Of a DNA stretch of 64,000 nucleotides, positions 7,947-17,929 are shown piece after piece. The notes under the pieces were generated by a model. That model saw only the letters and a list, made by a program, of their open reading frames with translations, was not told the DNA's origin and searched no databases. Origin of the DNA: Methylophilus methylotrophus DSM 46235 = ATCC 53528 (GTDB lineage: Bacteria; Pseudomonadota; Gammaproteobacteria; Burkholderiales; Methylophilaceae); NCBI RefSeq assembly GCF_000378225.1, contig NZ_KB905143.1, forward strand, positions 62,001 through 126,000. The letters are read 5' to 3'. The translations under genes and the position numbers were made by a program. The stretch's first letter is position 1; every line of letters starts with the position of its first letter.

Positions 7947-9746
7947 TTAATGATTAAATGACACTATCCGAATATTGGAATATATCGGTCCTCTCGTTCC
8001 TGCACCACCAAAATGGGTACTGGTGCCTATGTGCAGATAATTGAATTTATCTACAGGCTCATACTGCAAACCTTCAAAGTGTAATACCTTGTCGTCGATC
8101 CAGGTCGTCACTTTGCCATCATGCCATTCCATCCGGAAACGATAAGTATGTTGCGGGTCAAACGGTCCATCAAAGGGCACCCATTCTTTGGCTTTACCAA
8201 ACCCTCGGGCGTGATATTCGATCTTGAACTGCGCATGCGCTTTGCCTACCCTGAGTTCCCAATTGTCTGTTTCCGGCAGATTCATCCGCTCGTGATTATT
8301 AAAAAGGTTGCCCCATAACCCAAGAAAAATATTTTTATTGGCCGTCAATTGTGTTCGTGGATCAAAGTGACGGATATCGACTTCAAGCAATCCATGAGAA
8401 GACATCGGCGGGATTTTCCAGACGATCCGATCATTGTCATTGAGCAGTGTCCATCCTCCGCCATCAACAAACTGACCGCCTTGTACCTGCCCCTGGCTGT
8501 TGCCATGTAAGCTGTCAGAGAGTACCACCTCGCCAACTTCGTCCCTTAAGTGGGCTTTATAAATTGCGGTAGAACCATCCTCAAATGCCACCTGAAATGC
8601 CAAACCATCGGATGTTGCAGACTCCAGACTGAGATTAAAGCTTTTTGGGGTTTTACCGGAAAGCTTGATGTCAGGATGCACGATGGGAAAGCGGCTTCCC
8701 TTCTTCCAGGCATAGATACTCGCATGTCCCTGGGGATTTTTTCCAATAAAAAATACCCGATCCTTAAAGATATTGGGTTTGCTAAAGCTGCTGAAATTGA
8801 CCGAGCCACCGGCCATTTCTGCCTTGTTATCCGCTAACGTGTAGAGTTTATTGTCTATCCATGCATACATGCCGTTTAAGGTATTGTCTTTGGATGTCGT
8901 TTTGAACGCATAGTTTTGCGTCGCAAAAGAGCGGTCTACAGTGCCGTCATTCAGGCCCTGAAAGGTTGCGTTAGGTGCATCGGGGATAGGGGTTGAAGCG
9001 TCGACCAGAGGAAGGAGCGCACCACTTTGTTTGACGTAGATCCCGGTTTTCCCAAGCTGGTCTGAAGCAGTCAACAACACGCGATCGTGGCTGACTGTCA
9101 CATCATCCATTGCGCCAAAATAGAGCGACTGATGCGGGATCTTTGTCTTCCAGTCTGCAACAACACTGAGCTGCCCTGTTTGAATATCGTATTGATAAGC
9201 ACCCTCATATTGGTGCGTTTCTTTCTTCTCCTTGACGTCGCCCCGGCCGACAAATACGACTGTCCTGCCATCGAAGACCGGGCGCTTGAAAGCGGTAAAC
9301 CTGATTTCGCTATGGGGCATCAGGGTGTTGAGGTCAACAATCTTGCTAATCTTGCCTGCTGAATAGTGGTAAATGCCTTGTTGATGATCTGTTCCTGCTC
9401 CACGAAAAACCAGTTGATCACCCACTCCCATCGGTGCGCCTTCAAAACTAATGAATTTGCCCACGCCTCCGGGGATCTCATCCAGCGAACTGACCAGCAT
9501 ATCGATATTGCCCTGCCTGCTTTTAAAAATACCGGTTAATCCGTTGTCACGTGTGGCAGAAAAGAATACGGCGTCACCATCAACCACGGGCGCGGTTGCA
9601 AACTCTTTAAACTTGCCGCCTTCGCCCGAGAATATCGTGCTGGCATCGGCAATCAGCTCAAAATTAATCACAGGGACTGGGCCTTCTGCAGCGAAGACTG
9701 GATGCCAGGCCAGCATCAAAACCACAAAGAGTGTTTTACCAAACAT
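7947..9746 (-). CDS. Secreted protein: seven propeller-like repeats plus lectin-like C-terminal domain
   Basis: I do not recognise a characterised family. The product has a signal peptide (residues 1-20, cleavage after VFAA). Residues about 50-420 contain some seven repeats of 50-60 residues with a common pattern: a Val/Phe-rich strand near the start (VDGDAVFFSA, GDQLVFRGA, DGRTVVFVG, HDRVLLTAS, KDRVFFIGK) followed by GIF/GIY/AIY, suggesting a beta-propeller. Residues about 430-600 look like a concanavalin-type jelly roll (GGGWTLLNDNDRIVW, LEVDIRHFD, YRFRMEWHDGKVTTWID). The ATG at 9746 overlaps the TGA of the TonB receptor gene (TGATG), so translation is coupled. A role as periplasmic or surface ligand-binding partner of the receptor is inference. 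Confidence 0.8.
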   Translation of the reverse strand: MFGKTLFVVLMLAWHPVFAAEGPVPVINFELIADASTIFSGEGGKFKEFATAPVVDGDAVFFSATRDNGLTGIFKSRQGNIDMLVSSLDEIPGGVGKFISFEGAPMGVGDQLVFRGAGTDHQQGIYHYSAGKISKIVDLNTLMPHSEIRFTAFKRPVFDGRTVVFVGRGDVKEKKETHQYEGAYQYDIQTGQLSVVADWKTKIPHQSLYFGAMDDVTVSHDRVLLTASDQLGKTGIYVKQSGALLPLVDASTPIPDAPNATFQGLNDGTVDRSFATQNYAFKTTSKDNTLNGMYAWIDNKLYTLADNKAEMAGGSVNFSSFSKPNIFKDRVFFIGKNPQGHASIYAWKKGSRFPIVHPDIKLSGKTPKSFNLSLESATSDGLAFQVAFEDGSTAIYKAHLRDEVGEVVLSDSLHGNSQGQVQGGQFVDGGGWTLLNDNDRIVWKIPPMSSHGLLEVDIRHFDPRTQLTANKNIFLGLWGNLFNNHERMNLPETDNWELRVGKAHAQFKIEYHARGFGKAKEWVPFDGPFDPQHTYRFRMEWHDGKVTTWIDDKVLHFEGLQYEPVDKFNYLHIGTSTHFGGAGTRGPIYSNIRIVSFNH

Positions 9747-12169
9747 CAAAACAGCACCTCCAAGCTCACCTTGGCATTGGCTGGCATGCCAGGGAAAATG
9801 GATTGCGCACCATTGCCGAAGTAATAGACTTTATCCGTGATATTTTCTGCGTTAAAACGCCAAATTGCTTTATGGTTATTACCCAGATTGTGTTTGTAAC
9901 TGGCGCCTATATCGTAACGGGTATAACCACTTAATTTGAAGGTATTGGCCGGGTCACCAAACACCTCACTTTGGCTGAATGCGCCGCCGTAGATGGATAA
10001 ATTACTGAATGGTCCGCTGGTGAAATCATAGGAAGTCCACACCTTGAATGCATTAGAAGGTGCCTGGTTCAGCGCGTTGCCCTTGTTGGTGCCCTCTTTG
10101 ATTTCGGAATCAAGATAGGCATAAGAGGCCATGATATTCCAGCCATCCGCCACTTCGCCAATCGCTTCCAGTTCAAAGCCTTTGCTTTGTACCTCGCCTA
10201 CCAGCGTCACGGTGTTGGCAGCGACATCGGTAAACGTTAAATTGCCGCGGGTTAACTCATACACGGCGGCATTGATGGCCAGTTTGTTATCCAGCCACAT
10301 CGTTTTAATACCAGCCTCATATTGCTTGCCAGTTTGCGGATCAAGCACCTGTCCGGCATTCGCAAAGGTTGGGCCCACACGCCCATTTGGATTGAAAGCA
10401 CGGCTGTAGCTGGCATATAAAGTGACTGGCTCGAAAGGCGTGTATATGAGGCCGGCACGAGGCGTAAAATCGCTGTTTCTAACAGTGTCACTTGCGGCCC
10501 CTGTTGCAGGGAATTTCGAGCCCTGGCTGAAGCGGTCATAACGCCCGCCTATCATCAAGTTAAGCTTGGAGGTCAGCCCTATAAAATCCTCAGCATATAC
10601 CCCCTGAAATAAATTGTTATTTTCTTGGGTGGGTAAGGCAACCATTGGAAGAGGTCTGCGTACAAAAGTGGCAGGGTTAAAAATATTGGATGCATAGACA
10701 TTGCCAGTCCCACTTTGCGAGTGGATAGTGCGTTCCAGATCTACCCGCTGATAGCCGAACACCGTTCTGTGCCGCATGCCCCACAGTGTATTGTCCCCGA
10801 TCAAATCAAAGATATAAGAGCGGGCATCCACATCCTGGGTCGAGCGTTGCTCGGTCACGCTAAAATTACCCGTCACAACATTGGGCGCAGATTTGTTAGA
10901 TTGATGCCGGTCAATAAAATAATCCTGATAGGTATATTGATGTTTGAGCTTCCATTGATCGTTCAACTTCCAGTCCACCTCATACCCCAATGTGGTATTG
11001 ACGGAAGATTGACTGCCCCACGGCAGTTCAAAGTAACGGCTTCTTGGCACATCGTTGACAGCCCCCCGATAAAAAAACTGACCGTTATCCCAAGGCGTGT
11101 CGCGATTGACATAGTCGGCAAGCAAGGTGACTTTGAGGTCATCAGTCACTTGCGCATCCAACACCAAGCCAAGCACATCCCGGTCTAAATACACATTGTC
11201 CCTAAAGCTGTCACTGCGCTCCCTCGCTACGTTAATCCTGTAGCCAATATGCTCATAATCCGGGATGCGGCCTCCTGCATCCAACTGCATATGATCGTAG
11301 TCATAATTGCCTTTAGTCACCTTGAAAGAAGTAAACCTCTCCTGCGTGGGTCTTTTACGAATTAAATTAGCGACCCCTCCCGGCTGGGCACGGCCATATT
11401 GTATGGAGGCAGGTCCCCGCAAGAACTCCACCCGTTCTAACAGTTCAACGGGCTGATCAAGCAAACCATACAACGGCTGCCCATCGACAAAATACCCTGT
11501 TTCGTCGTCCAGCAGAAAACCTCGCGAGCGAAGTGCAGCTTGTCGTCCTGCATTAAAACTTTCCTGATTAATTGAGGCAATATTCTTAGCCACATCAGCA
11601 AGCACTCTCACTGCTTGCTGATCCATGATTTTCTTCGGTATGACCGTGACTGAAACAGGGGACTCTTTAATGTCGAGCGGGATCCTGGATGCTGTTGACG
11701 ATTCCTTCTGCAAAAACTGCTGATCAGGCTCATCAATGATGAATTTATCCGTCACCTTGACTTCGGGCAAAACAGATATATTTTCTTCCGACTGTCTAAC
11801 CGTTTTTTTGAGTAAAAAACTGTTGCTTTCAATTTGTATGACCGACAGACCGCTGCCTTGAAGCAAAACATCAAACCCCTGATGCAAACTGTAAGCGCCA
11901 TTGAGTCCAGTTGTCTGCTTGTTTTGAGTTAACTGTGGATCAAATGAGAGCAGTACACCAGCCTGAGCAGCATACGCAGATAGCGCCGCCCCTAAAGGAC
12001 CAGCACTGATTTTGTAAGACTTTTTTGTAGTTTCTGCGACGGTGTTTTCAGCGGCGATCAGTGGCGTATGCCAGGACTGAGTCAACACCAAGCTAGCGGC
12101 AACCATCAAATGCAAGCTGCGCTTTTTGCCTGGTTTTAATGGAAGAAGATTTGAATGGGTAAATAACAT
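9746..12169 (-). CDS. TonB-dependent receptor with STN signalling domain (FecA/FpvA type)
   Basis: This is an outer-membrane, TonB-energised uptake channel of 807 residues. After a long signal sequence (residues 1-40) comes an STN domain at about 50-120 (YKISAGPLGAALSAYAAQAG), then a plug domain (ESPVSVTVIPKKIMDQQ through LLERVEFLRGPASIQYGRAQ) and a 22-strand barrel ending in the usual terminal Phe (SLEVLF). The STN domain marks a transducer that signals to a FecR protein, and fecR/fecI-type genes lie immediately upstream. A good AGGAG site precedes the ATG. The barrel resembles siderophore receptors, but the ligand is unknown; the coupled propeller/lectin gene leaves a glycan-like ligand open. 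Confidence 0.93.
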   Translation of the reverse strand: MLFTHSNLLPLKPGKKRSLHLMVAASLVLTQSWHTPLIAAENTVAETTKKSYKISAGPLGAALSAYAAQAGVLLSFDPQLTQNKQTTGLNGAYSLHQGFDVLLQGSGLSVIQIESNSFLLKKTVRQSEENISVLPEVKVTDKFIIDEPDQQFLQKESSTASRIPLDIKESPVSVTVIPKKIMDQQAVRVLADVAKNIASINQESFNAGRQAALRSRGFLLDDETGYFVDGQPLYGLLDQPVELLERVEFLRGPASIQYGRAQPGGVANLIRKRPTQERFTSFKVTKGNYDYDHMQLDAGGRIPDYEHIGYRINVARERSDSFRDNVYLDRDVLGLVLDAQVTDDLKVTLLADYVNRDTPWDNGQFFYRGAVNDVPRSRYFELPWGSQSSVNTTLGYEVDWKLNDQWKLKHQYTYQDYFIDRHQSNKSAPNVVTGNFSVTEQRSTQDVDARSYIFDLIGDNTLWGMRHRTVFGYQRVDLERTIHSQSGTGNVYASNIFNPATFVRRPLPMVALPTQENNNLFQGVYAEDFIGLTSKLNLMIGGRYDRFSQGSKFPATGAASDTVRNSDFTPRAGLIYTPFEPVTLYASYSRAFNPNGRVGPTFANAGQVLDPQTGKQYEAGIKTMWLDNKLAINAAVYELTRGNLTFTDVAANTVTLVGEVQSKGFELEAIGEVADGWNIMASYAYLDSEIKEGTNKGNALNQAPSNAFKVWTSYDFTSGPFSNLSIYGGAFSQSEVFGDPANTFKLSGYTRYDIGASYKHNLGNNHKAIWRFNAENITDKVYYFGNGAQSIFPGMPANAKVSLEVLF

Positions 12170-12180
12170 ATTGCACTCCT

Positions 12181-12199
12181 GAAAATATTGTTCTCATTA
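12181..12199 (-). promoter_or_regulatory. Possible Fur box before the TonB receptor
   Basis: On the minus strand GCTAATGAGAACAATATTT matches the 19-base Fur consensus at roughly 12 positions and lies just upstream of the receptor ribosome site. It would fit iron control, but the match is only moderate. Confidence 0.35.
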
Positions 12200-12245
12200 G
12201 CTATGCCAATCGAAAACTCAAAAGTGACAATACATTTATAAAAAT

Positions 12246-13205
12246 TTACTGATTCAGAGGCATGATCATTATCAAAAAACGTGTGTAGCGCTGAATCCTG
12301 ACTGGAAATGTGTGGGCCAGACTGCGCAACGAAGCGTCTACATCGTCTACCGAAAATGATCCTGAAATCATTAACTGCTCAATATCTCTGTGGCATTTTA
12401 TAATTCCGTAACGGTATCTTTCCATTTCTTCGGCAAAATACTTGAGCGGCATATTATCCAATTCCAGATAACCTCTCTGCCAAGAGGGGGATAAGACACT
12501 CAACCGACGCCTAAACACAACTCGATTGGAATGCATGTCAATTTCTTGCTGGGGATGGACGAAAGCGTGTTCACCGCTTTGTTGGGGGGCTAGCTTGAGC
12601 ACGCCCTCAAAAAGGGATACACGCGAAAATTGATCAAATCGCCGAACATTAAATGCAGTACCCAATGGAAGAATCCGGCCATGACCGGTTTCAATCATCA
12701 GTACTTGCGTTTTTTGATGTGACTTGGAAGTCGACACCAAGACCTCACCATGATGCAATTGAACCATCATGGTGTGACGAGAAGAATGAATCGTGACCGC
12801 TGTTTTAGTGTTCAAGACAAGGTTGGTGCCATCCGTGAGGGCAATACTCTTTCGCTCTCCAACGCCAGTAAAATAGTCATAATTAAACGGTCCAAACAAA
12901 GCATCTTTGAACACATATCCGGTTGGCAATAACACAGCGGCAAGTAATCCCAGCGTTTTGATTGCTTCTCTACGCTGACGATTCACTTTACTTGGTGGTC
13001 GGCTAAGTACCTCAACGCCAAGATTGGATGGAATCCCCTCAAAGATGGAGAGCTTGCGTTTAATATCTTCCCAAGCTTGCCGATGCATATCGGATTCACG
13101 CATCCACCTATCCCATGCCTGCCGCTCTGCGTCAGTCACATGCTCGGATGAAAGCAGTACATACCAATTCACCGCTTCCGGAACGACGTCTTCATGGGAG
13201 CGCAT
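12246..13205 (-). CDS. FecR-type anti-sigma factor / signal transducer
   Basis: The 319-residue product has the FecR layout: an N-terminal cytoplasmic DUF4880 domain (AVNWYVLLSSEHVTDAERQA, WDRWMRESDMHRQAWEDI) that binds the sigma factor, one membrane helix near residues 85-105 (LGLLAAVLLPTGYVF), a periplasmic FecR domain (GERKSIALTDGT, VSLFEGVLKL) and a C-terminal STN-like domain that contacts the receptor. It ends about 75 bases before the TonB receptor and begins 2 bases after the sigma-factor stop, so the three are one signalling unit. In this family the protein passes the receptor-occupied signal to the ECF sigma factor. Confidence 0.92.
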   Translation of the reverse strand: MRSHEDVVPEAVNWYVLLSSEHVTDAERQAWDRWMRESDMHRQAWEDIKRKLSIFEGIPSNLGVEVLSRPPSKVNRQRREAIKTLGLLAAVLLPTGYVFKDALFGPFNYDYFTGVGERKSIALTDGTNLVLNTKTAVTIHSSRHTMMVQLHHGEVLVSTSKSHQKTQVLMIETGHGRILPLGTAFNVRRFDQFSRVSLFEGVLKLAPQQSGEHAFVHPQQEIDMHSNRVVFRRRLSVLSPSWQRGYLELDNMPLKYFAEEMERYRYGIIKCHRDIEQLMISGSFSVDDVDASLRSLAHTFPVRIQRYTRFLIMIMPLNQ

Positions 13206-13207
13206 GT

Positions 13208-13705
13208 TTAATTTTTATGCTGCATCAGATGTAGTAATGCTGTTGAAATATATTTCCGCACACTACTCACTGACACTTGCATTTCATTCGCAATTGCACC
13301 GTGAGCCATGCCTTCCAGTTGTGACAGCAGAAAAGCCTTCTTCACTTTTTGTTCCAGTCCATCCAGGATTAAATCAATTTGGTATAAGGTTTCTAAAATA
13401 ATCGTCCGGGTTTCCACAGAATCATGAAAGTCCTCAGAATGTTGGCTTAAGAATTCCAGATACTTGGACTCAATCTCTTTCCGCCTGAAATGATTAACCA
13501 TTAAGCCATGAGCAAGATTGGTTAAAAAAGCGCGCGGCTCGATAATCTTATTTATGTCGCCCTTCAAAATTAACTTCAAGAAGGTATCGTTGGTTAAATC
13601 ATAAGCATCCTCGACATTTTTAAGACGCTTTTTGAGATAAGACAGAATCCAGAGATGGTGGTCAGTATACAGTTGTGATACTAAAGTATTTGACGAATGA
13701 CTCAT
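13208..13705 (-). CDS. FecI-type ECF sigma factor
   Basis: The 165-residue product has region 2 (LYTDHHLWILSYLKKRLKN, then DLTNDTFLKLI) and region 4 with the helix-turn-helix (LEGMAHGAIANEMQVSVSSV). Length and motifs fit the iron-transport (FecI/FpvI) class of extracytoplasmic-function sigma factors. It is the first gene of the fecI-fecR-receptor-secreted protein operon and probably directs transcription of the receptor gene after release by the FecR-type partner. The promoter it recognises is not evident by eye in the 76 bases before the receptor. Confidence 0.9.
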   Translation of the reverse strand: MSHSSNTLVSQLYTDHHLWILSYLKKRLKNVEDAYDLTNDTFLKLILKGDINKIIEPRAFLTNLAHGLMVNHFRRKEIESKYLEFLSQHSEDFHDSVETRTIILETLYQIDLILDGLEQKVKKAFLLSQLEGMAHGAIANEMQVSVSSVRKYISTALLHLMQHKN

Positions 13706-14207
13706 TTTCTAAATGCCCTAAGATGATGAAATATAACGAATCATGACTAGGAGCATAACTATTCAAGTGCATAAATCATTCCAAAAAGCTAATCTGTTGA
13801 TTTATTACAATAAAAATTGGATAGCCATTAAAAATCGGCTGAAAGGATAAAATAAATTTCTTAGAATTGGCTGATATCAGCCCTTTTCAGCCAAGTTAAT
13901 CGCTACGCACAGGATGGGAAAAGGCGGCTTAAATTAGGTATTAGTGCACGCAAAATGCTTAAATAATGTCTCATTTTCTCCGAGGGTATATTTTTAAACT
14001 TTTGATTTTCATCAGGTTTTATAGTTAAGATATTTCGGACTTTCAGACCGCAACGCGCCTGGCGAGAAGTATTCTGGATTTTTTTGGTATAACAGTGATT
14101 TTGCCAATTCTGTTTTCAGTGTTTCAATGGTGAATGGCAAATAAGTTTCGCCAGCACTGCTGAGCGAGTAATCCATGATTGGATAATCCGGGGAAGAGCG
14201 TTCATTG
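13706..14207. other. Divergent intergenic region between sigma factor and sensor kinase
   Basis: About 500 bases without a gene separate two divergent transcription units. It contains the GGCTGA dyad described at 13837-13892. No other structured element is convincing. Confidence 0.6.
13837..13892. repeat. Nested inverted repeat with GGCTGA half-sites
   Basis: GGCTGAAAGG (13837-13846) pairs with CCTTTTCAGCC (13882-13892); between them lies the perfect palindrome GGCTGATATCAGCC (13869-13882). Four GGCTGA half-sites in alternating orientation suggest a regulator binding region in the divergent promoter area. No regulator is assigned. Confidence 0.5.
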
Positions 14208-17200
14208 ATGAAAAAACCTGAAATAGCTCCTAATGAAATCCAACGATTAAGTGCATTACACCGTTATCAAATGATGGATACTTCTGCGGAAGAAGTGTTC
14301 GATAATTTCACCTACCTTGCCTCCCAAATTTGTGAAACGCCCATCGCACTCATTACCCTTCTGGATGAGAAACGCCAGGGGTTTAAAAGTAAGATAGGGA
14401 TTGATGCAACAGAAATGGCTCGGGAAATTTCATTTTGCGGCCACGCCATACTGCAGGAAGAATTGTTTGAGATTCCTAATGCACTGGAAGATGCAAGGTT
14501 CCACGATAATCCATTAGTCACTGGCAATTTACATCTGCGATTTTATGCTGGCATGCCATTGATTACGCATGATGGATATGGACTTGGCACATTATGTGTC
14601 ATCGATAAAGTGCCGCGTAAACTCACGGAAGAACAGCGCGCCGCCCTTAAGATTCTGGCCAAACAAGTCGTCTCCCAGATTGAATCCAGGCTTCACAAAT
14701 TAGAGCTGGTCACATTGAATGAAAAGCTTTCGGAAAGAACTGCATTTTTCAACTCCATTATCAGCAGTGTGGATCAATCCATTATTTCAACGGATGTAGA
14801 AGGCAGAATCACCAGCTTTAACGTGGGCGCCGAGACAATGCTTGGCTACCACAGCGCTGAAGTGGTGGGGAAAACGCTAGAAATCTTCCACAATCCCGAA
14901 GAGGTTGCCAATTACGCTACGGAACTGGGTATTGCTGTAAGTGAAAATACCCCGCCAGGGCTTGAAGTATTCACATTCAATGCAAGAAAGGGCTCTTCTG
15001 ATACCAGAAAATGGAGCTATATTCGTAAAGATGGAAGCCATGTTCCGGTCCAGCTTACCATTACCACCATGCATAACAACTCGGGAGCGGTCATCGGCTT
15101 CCTCTATGTAGCGACAGATATCGCCGCCAGTGAGCAAGCCAAGGCATCTTTAGCCAGTATGGCTGATTTATTACAACGCACCGGCGAAATGGCAAAAATC
15201 GGTGGCTGGGAATTCGATCTTGTCACCAAGCAATTGCAATGGTCCAAAGAAATCTTTGCGATGCATGAAATAGACTCCGACGAGATTCCTCCTCTTGAAG
15301 AAGCCATTCATTTTTATGCCCCTGAAGCAGTACCAGTCATGACCGAGGCAATCAGTAAAGCGCTAGAAGAAGGCACGTCCTGGGATCTTGAGTTGCCCTT
15401 TATCACTGCAAAAGACAGGCATATTTGGGTACGGACGCAAGGGACAGTTGTGACCAACCAAGATAAGCCTGTGCGCCTCATCGGTGCTTTTCAGGATATT
15501 ACTGAGCGCAAGAAAAACGAACTTGATCTCGCATGGGTCAATCGTGCGTTACAGATGCTTGGAAAGTGCAATGAATTACTCATTCACATCAAGAATGAGA
15601 CAGTACTGATTACTGAAATTTGCCGTATTGCAGTGGTGATTGGCGGTTACCGCATGGCTTGGGTGGGGTATGCCGAAAATGATGAATACAAATCTATTAT
15701 GCCTCAAGCGCATTTTGGCCAATCCTCAGTATTCCTCAATACAATCAGGCTCAGCTGGTCGGAACACGAAAGAAATGGCCTTGGTCCTGGTGGCAAAACC
15801 ATACGCACTGGTCAAACAGTCGTCGTTGACGACCTGCTGCTAGATGACAGCTATCCAGCCAAAAAGGAAGCGTTGGCCCAAGGCTACCGATCCTTAGTAT
15901 CTCTGCCTCTAAAAAACAAAGAAAAAACGTTTGGGCTGTTAGCGTTGTACCGTGAGGATGCGCACCGTTTTGCTCAAGATGAACTGCGTCTGCTTCAAGA
16001 TCTTGCTGATAATCTGGCAGCGGGAATCATCAATATTCGTGCAGAAAGTGAACGGCAGCAGTTGCAAAATGCCATGCTTAAGGTGGCGACAGCCGTCAGT
16101 GTCAGTAGTGGCGAAACGTTTTTTTCACAGCTTGTCACCAACATGGTCAGTGCCTTGGGTGCGCAGGCAGGTTATGCCTCTCGTTTTTTATCTGAGAAAC
16201 CCCTCATCGCCGAAACAATTGCTGCCGTGGTAGATGAAAAAATAATCAGTAATTTTGATTATTCGATTTCTGATGCGCTGGCAGAAGAATTATTCAATAG
16301 CAGTGATTTGCGCATTGTTGCTGAACATGCTGACAGGGACTTTCCCCATATCAGCATGATGAAATTTGCACCCTATCAGGCGTTTGCGGGATTATGCATC
16401 TACAACGCGAGTGGTAATGCAGTAGGGTTATTGTTTGTCTTTTTTCGTGACCCCATCCTGCAAAAATCACACGTTCTGATTGAATCCACTCTCAAGATTT
16501 TTGCTGCCCGTATCGCCAGTGAGCTGGACAGACAGGCCTCTGCCACCGCCGTTATCGAAAATGCAAAATTTATCAAAACCATTACAGATGCGATGCCGGC
16601 GATGGTGGCTTATTGGGATAGAAGTTTAATATGCCGCTTTGCGAACAAACCCTACATCCAGTGGTTTGGAAAGTCTACAGACGACATTATTGGGACTTCC
16701 AAGCAGGCGCTATTGGGGCAATCTCTATTTAAAGCGGATGAGCCATATATACGTGGCGCCCTCGCTGGGGAATGTCAGCAATTCGAACGTACGTTGACCA
16801 AAGCGGATGGGAGTTTGAGTTTCACCTGGACTAATTACATCCCGGATATTGACGCGCATGGCACTGTGAATGGCTTTTATGTATTGGTGACAGATGTCAC
16901 TCCTATCATCAAGGCAGAGAATCAATTAAAACTTGCGACCAGTGTCTTTCAAAACACCATTGAGGGCATCATGGTCACTGATATAGATAGCGTGATTCTT
17001 TCAGTAAACCCGGCTTTCAGCGCCATTAGCGGCTATTCTGCTGAGGAAGTGCTTGGGCATACGCCACGCATTTTCAATTCAGGTTACCATCCAAAAGCGT
17101 TTTTTGATGACATGCAAGCTCACCTCAAGGAATCAAGGGTTTGGAAAGGCGAAATTTGGAACCGTCGGAAGAATGGAGAAATATACCCCGCGAACATGAC

Positions 17201-17927
17201 GATTACGGCAGTTGCGGATAGTAACGACGAAGTCACTAATTATGTGGGCATTTTTAGCGACAATACCGAATATAAGATGCATGAAGAGCAACGTCTTGCC
17301 GATGAGTCAAATCAACGTGATGCCTTAGTGCGTGAAGTGCATCACCGTATTAAAAATAACTTGCAAAGCGTCGCCAGTTTACTAAGCAACTTTTCAACCC
17401 AGCATCCGCAACTCGCGGAGCCACTTAACACTGCTATCACGCAAGTAAAAAGTATTGCGGCCGTACATGGCTTGCAAGGGCAATTTGTAAATAGCGCCGT
17501 TGGCTTAAGAGGCCTCATTGAAGCCATATCAAACAATAACCAATTGTTATGGAATACGCAGATTGTATTGAGCATGCCGGCGGATGCGCCTGTTATTCTT
17601 GTGGAAGAAAAAGAATCCGTCCCCCTGGCACTGGTCATGAATGAATTGATTACAAACGCCATCAAGCACGGTGATCAATCACAAATAGCGATTGAGCTGG
17701 CCTATGATGCTGACGGCAATAAAGTTTCCATCGTCATCCGCAATAAAGGGAAGTTGGCAGAGACCTCAACCAACATGACGCCACACTTTGGCACCGGCTT
17801 ACAACTGGCAACGGTTTTGTTACCTAAAAAGAACGCCAGCTTGTCTTGGGAGCAGGCGGGTGAGTTCGTGATCACGCGTATAGATTTAACCGCCCCCATC
17901 ATCGCAATTGGATCGAGGAGCAATTAA
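14208..17927 (+). CDS. Soluble multi-sensor histidine kinase (GAF-PAS-PAS-GAF-GAF-PAS-PAS-HisKA_2)
   Basis: The ATG at 14208 is preferred over the TTG at 14205, with GGGGAAG upstream. There is no signal peptide or membrane helix, so the 1239-residue protein senses cytoplasmic signals. Order: GAF (about 20-170), PAS (175-305), PAS with PAC (310-440), GAF (450-600), a third GAF-like region (610-770), PAS (780-895), PAS (900-1025), HisKA_2 dimerisation domain with EVHHRIKNNLQSV (His near 1045) and an ATPase domain with NELITNAIKHG. The next gene, 2 bases later, is an ANTAR-type response regulator, the known type of partner for HisKA_2 kinases such as EutW. The signal is unknown. Confidence 0.9.
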   Translation: MKKPEIAPNEIQRLSALHRYQMMDTSAEEVFDNFTYLASQICETPIALITLLDEKRQGFKSKIGIDATEMAREISFCGHAILQEELFEIPNALEDARFHDNPLVTGNLHLRFYAGMPLITHDGYGLGTLCVIDKVPRKLTEEQRAALKILAKQVVSQIESRLHKLELVTLNEKLSERTAFFNSIISSVDQSIISTDVEGRITSFNVGAETMLGYHSAEVVGKTLEIFHNPEEVANYATELGIAVSENTPPGLEVFTFNARKGSSDTRKWSYIRKDGSHVPVQLTITTMHNNSGAVIGFLYVATDIAASEQAKASLASMADLLQRTGEMAKIGGWEFDLVTKQLQWSKEIFAMHEIDSDEIPPLEEAIHFYAPEAVPVMTEAISKALEEGTSWDLELPFITAKDRHIWVRTQGTVVTNQDKPVRLIGAFQDITERKKNELDLAWVNRALQMLGKCNELLIHIKNETVLITEICRIAVVIGGYRMAWVGYAENDEYKSIMPQAHFGQSSVFLNTIRLSWSEHERNGLGPGGKTIRTGQTVVVDDLLLDDSYPAKKEALAQGYRSLVSLPLKNKEKTFGLLALYREDAHRFAQDELRLLQDLADNLAAGIINIRAESERQQLQNAMLKVATAVSVSSGETFFSQLVTNMVSALGAQAGYASRFLSEKPLIAETIAAVVDEKIISNFDYSISDALAEELFNSSDLRIVAEHADRDFPHISMMKFAPYQAFAGLCIYNASGNAVGLLFVFFRDPILQKSHVLIESTLKIFAARIASELDRQASATAVIENAKFIKTITDAMPAMVAYWDRSLICRFANKPYIQWFGKSTDDIIGTSKQALLGQSLFKADEPYIRGALAGECQQFERTLTKADGSLSFTWTNYIPDIDAHGTVNGFYVLVTDVTPIIKAENQLKLATSVFQNTIEGIMVTDIDSVILSVNPAFSAISGYSAEEVLGHTPRIFNSGYHPKAFFDDMQAHLKESRVWKGEIWNRRKNGEIYPANMTITAVADSNDEVTNYVGIFSDNTEYKMHEEQRLADESNQRDALVREVHHRIKNNLQSVASLLSNFSTQHPQLAEPLNTAITQVKSIAAVHGLQGQFVNSAVGLRGLIEAISNNNQLLWNTQIVLSMPADAPVILVEEKESVPLALVMNELITNAIKHGDQSQIAIELAYDADGNKVSIVIRNKGKLAETSTNMTPHFGTGLQLATVLLPKKNASLSWEQAGEFVITRIDLTAPIIAIGSRSN

Positions 17928-17929
17928 CC

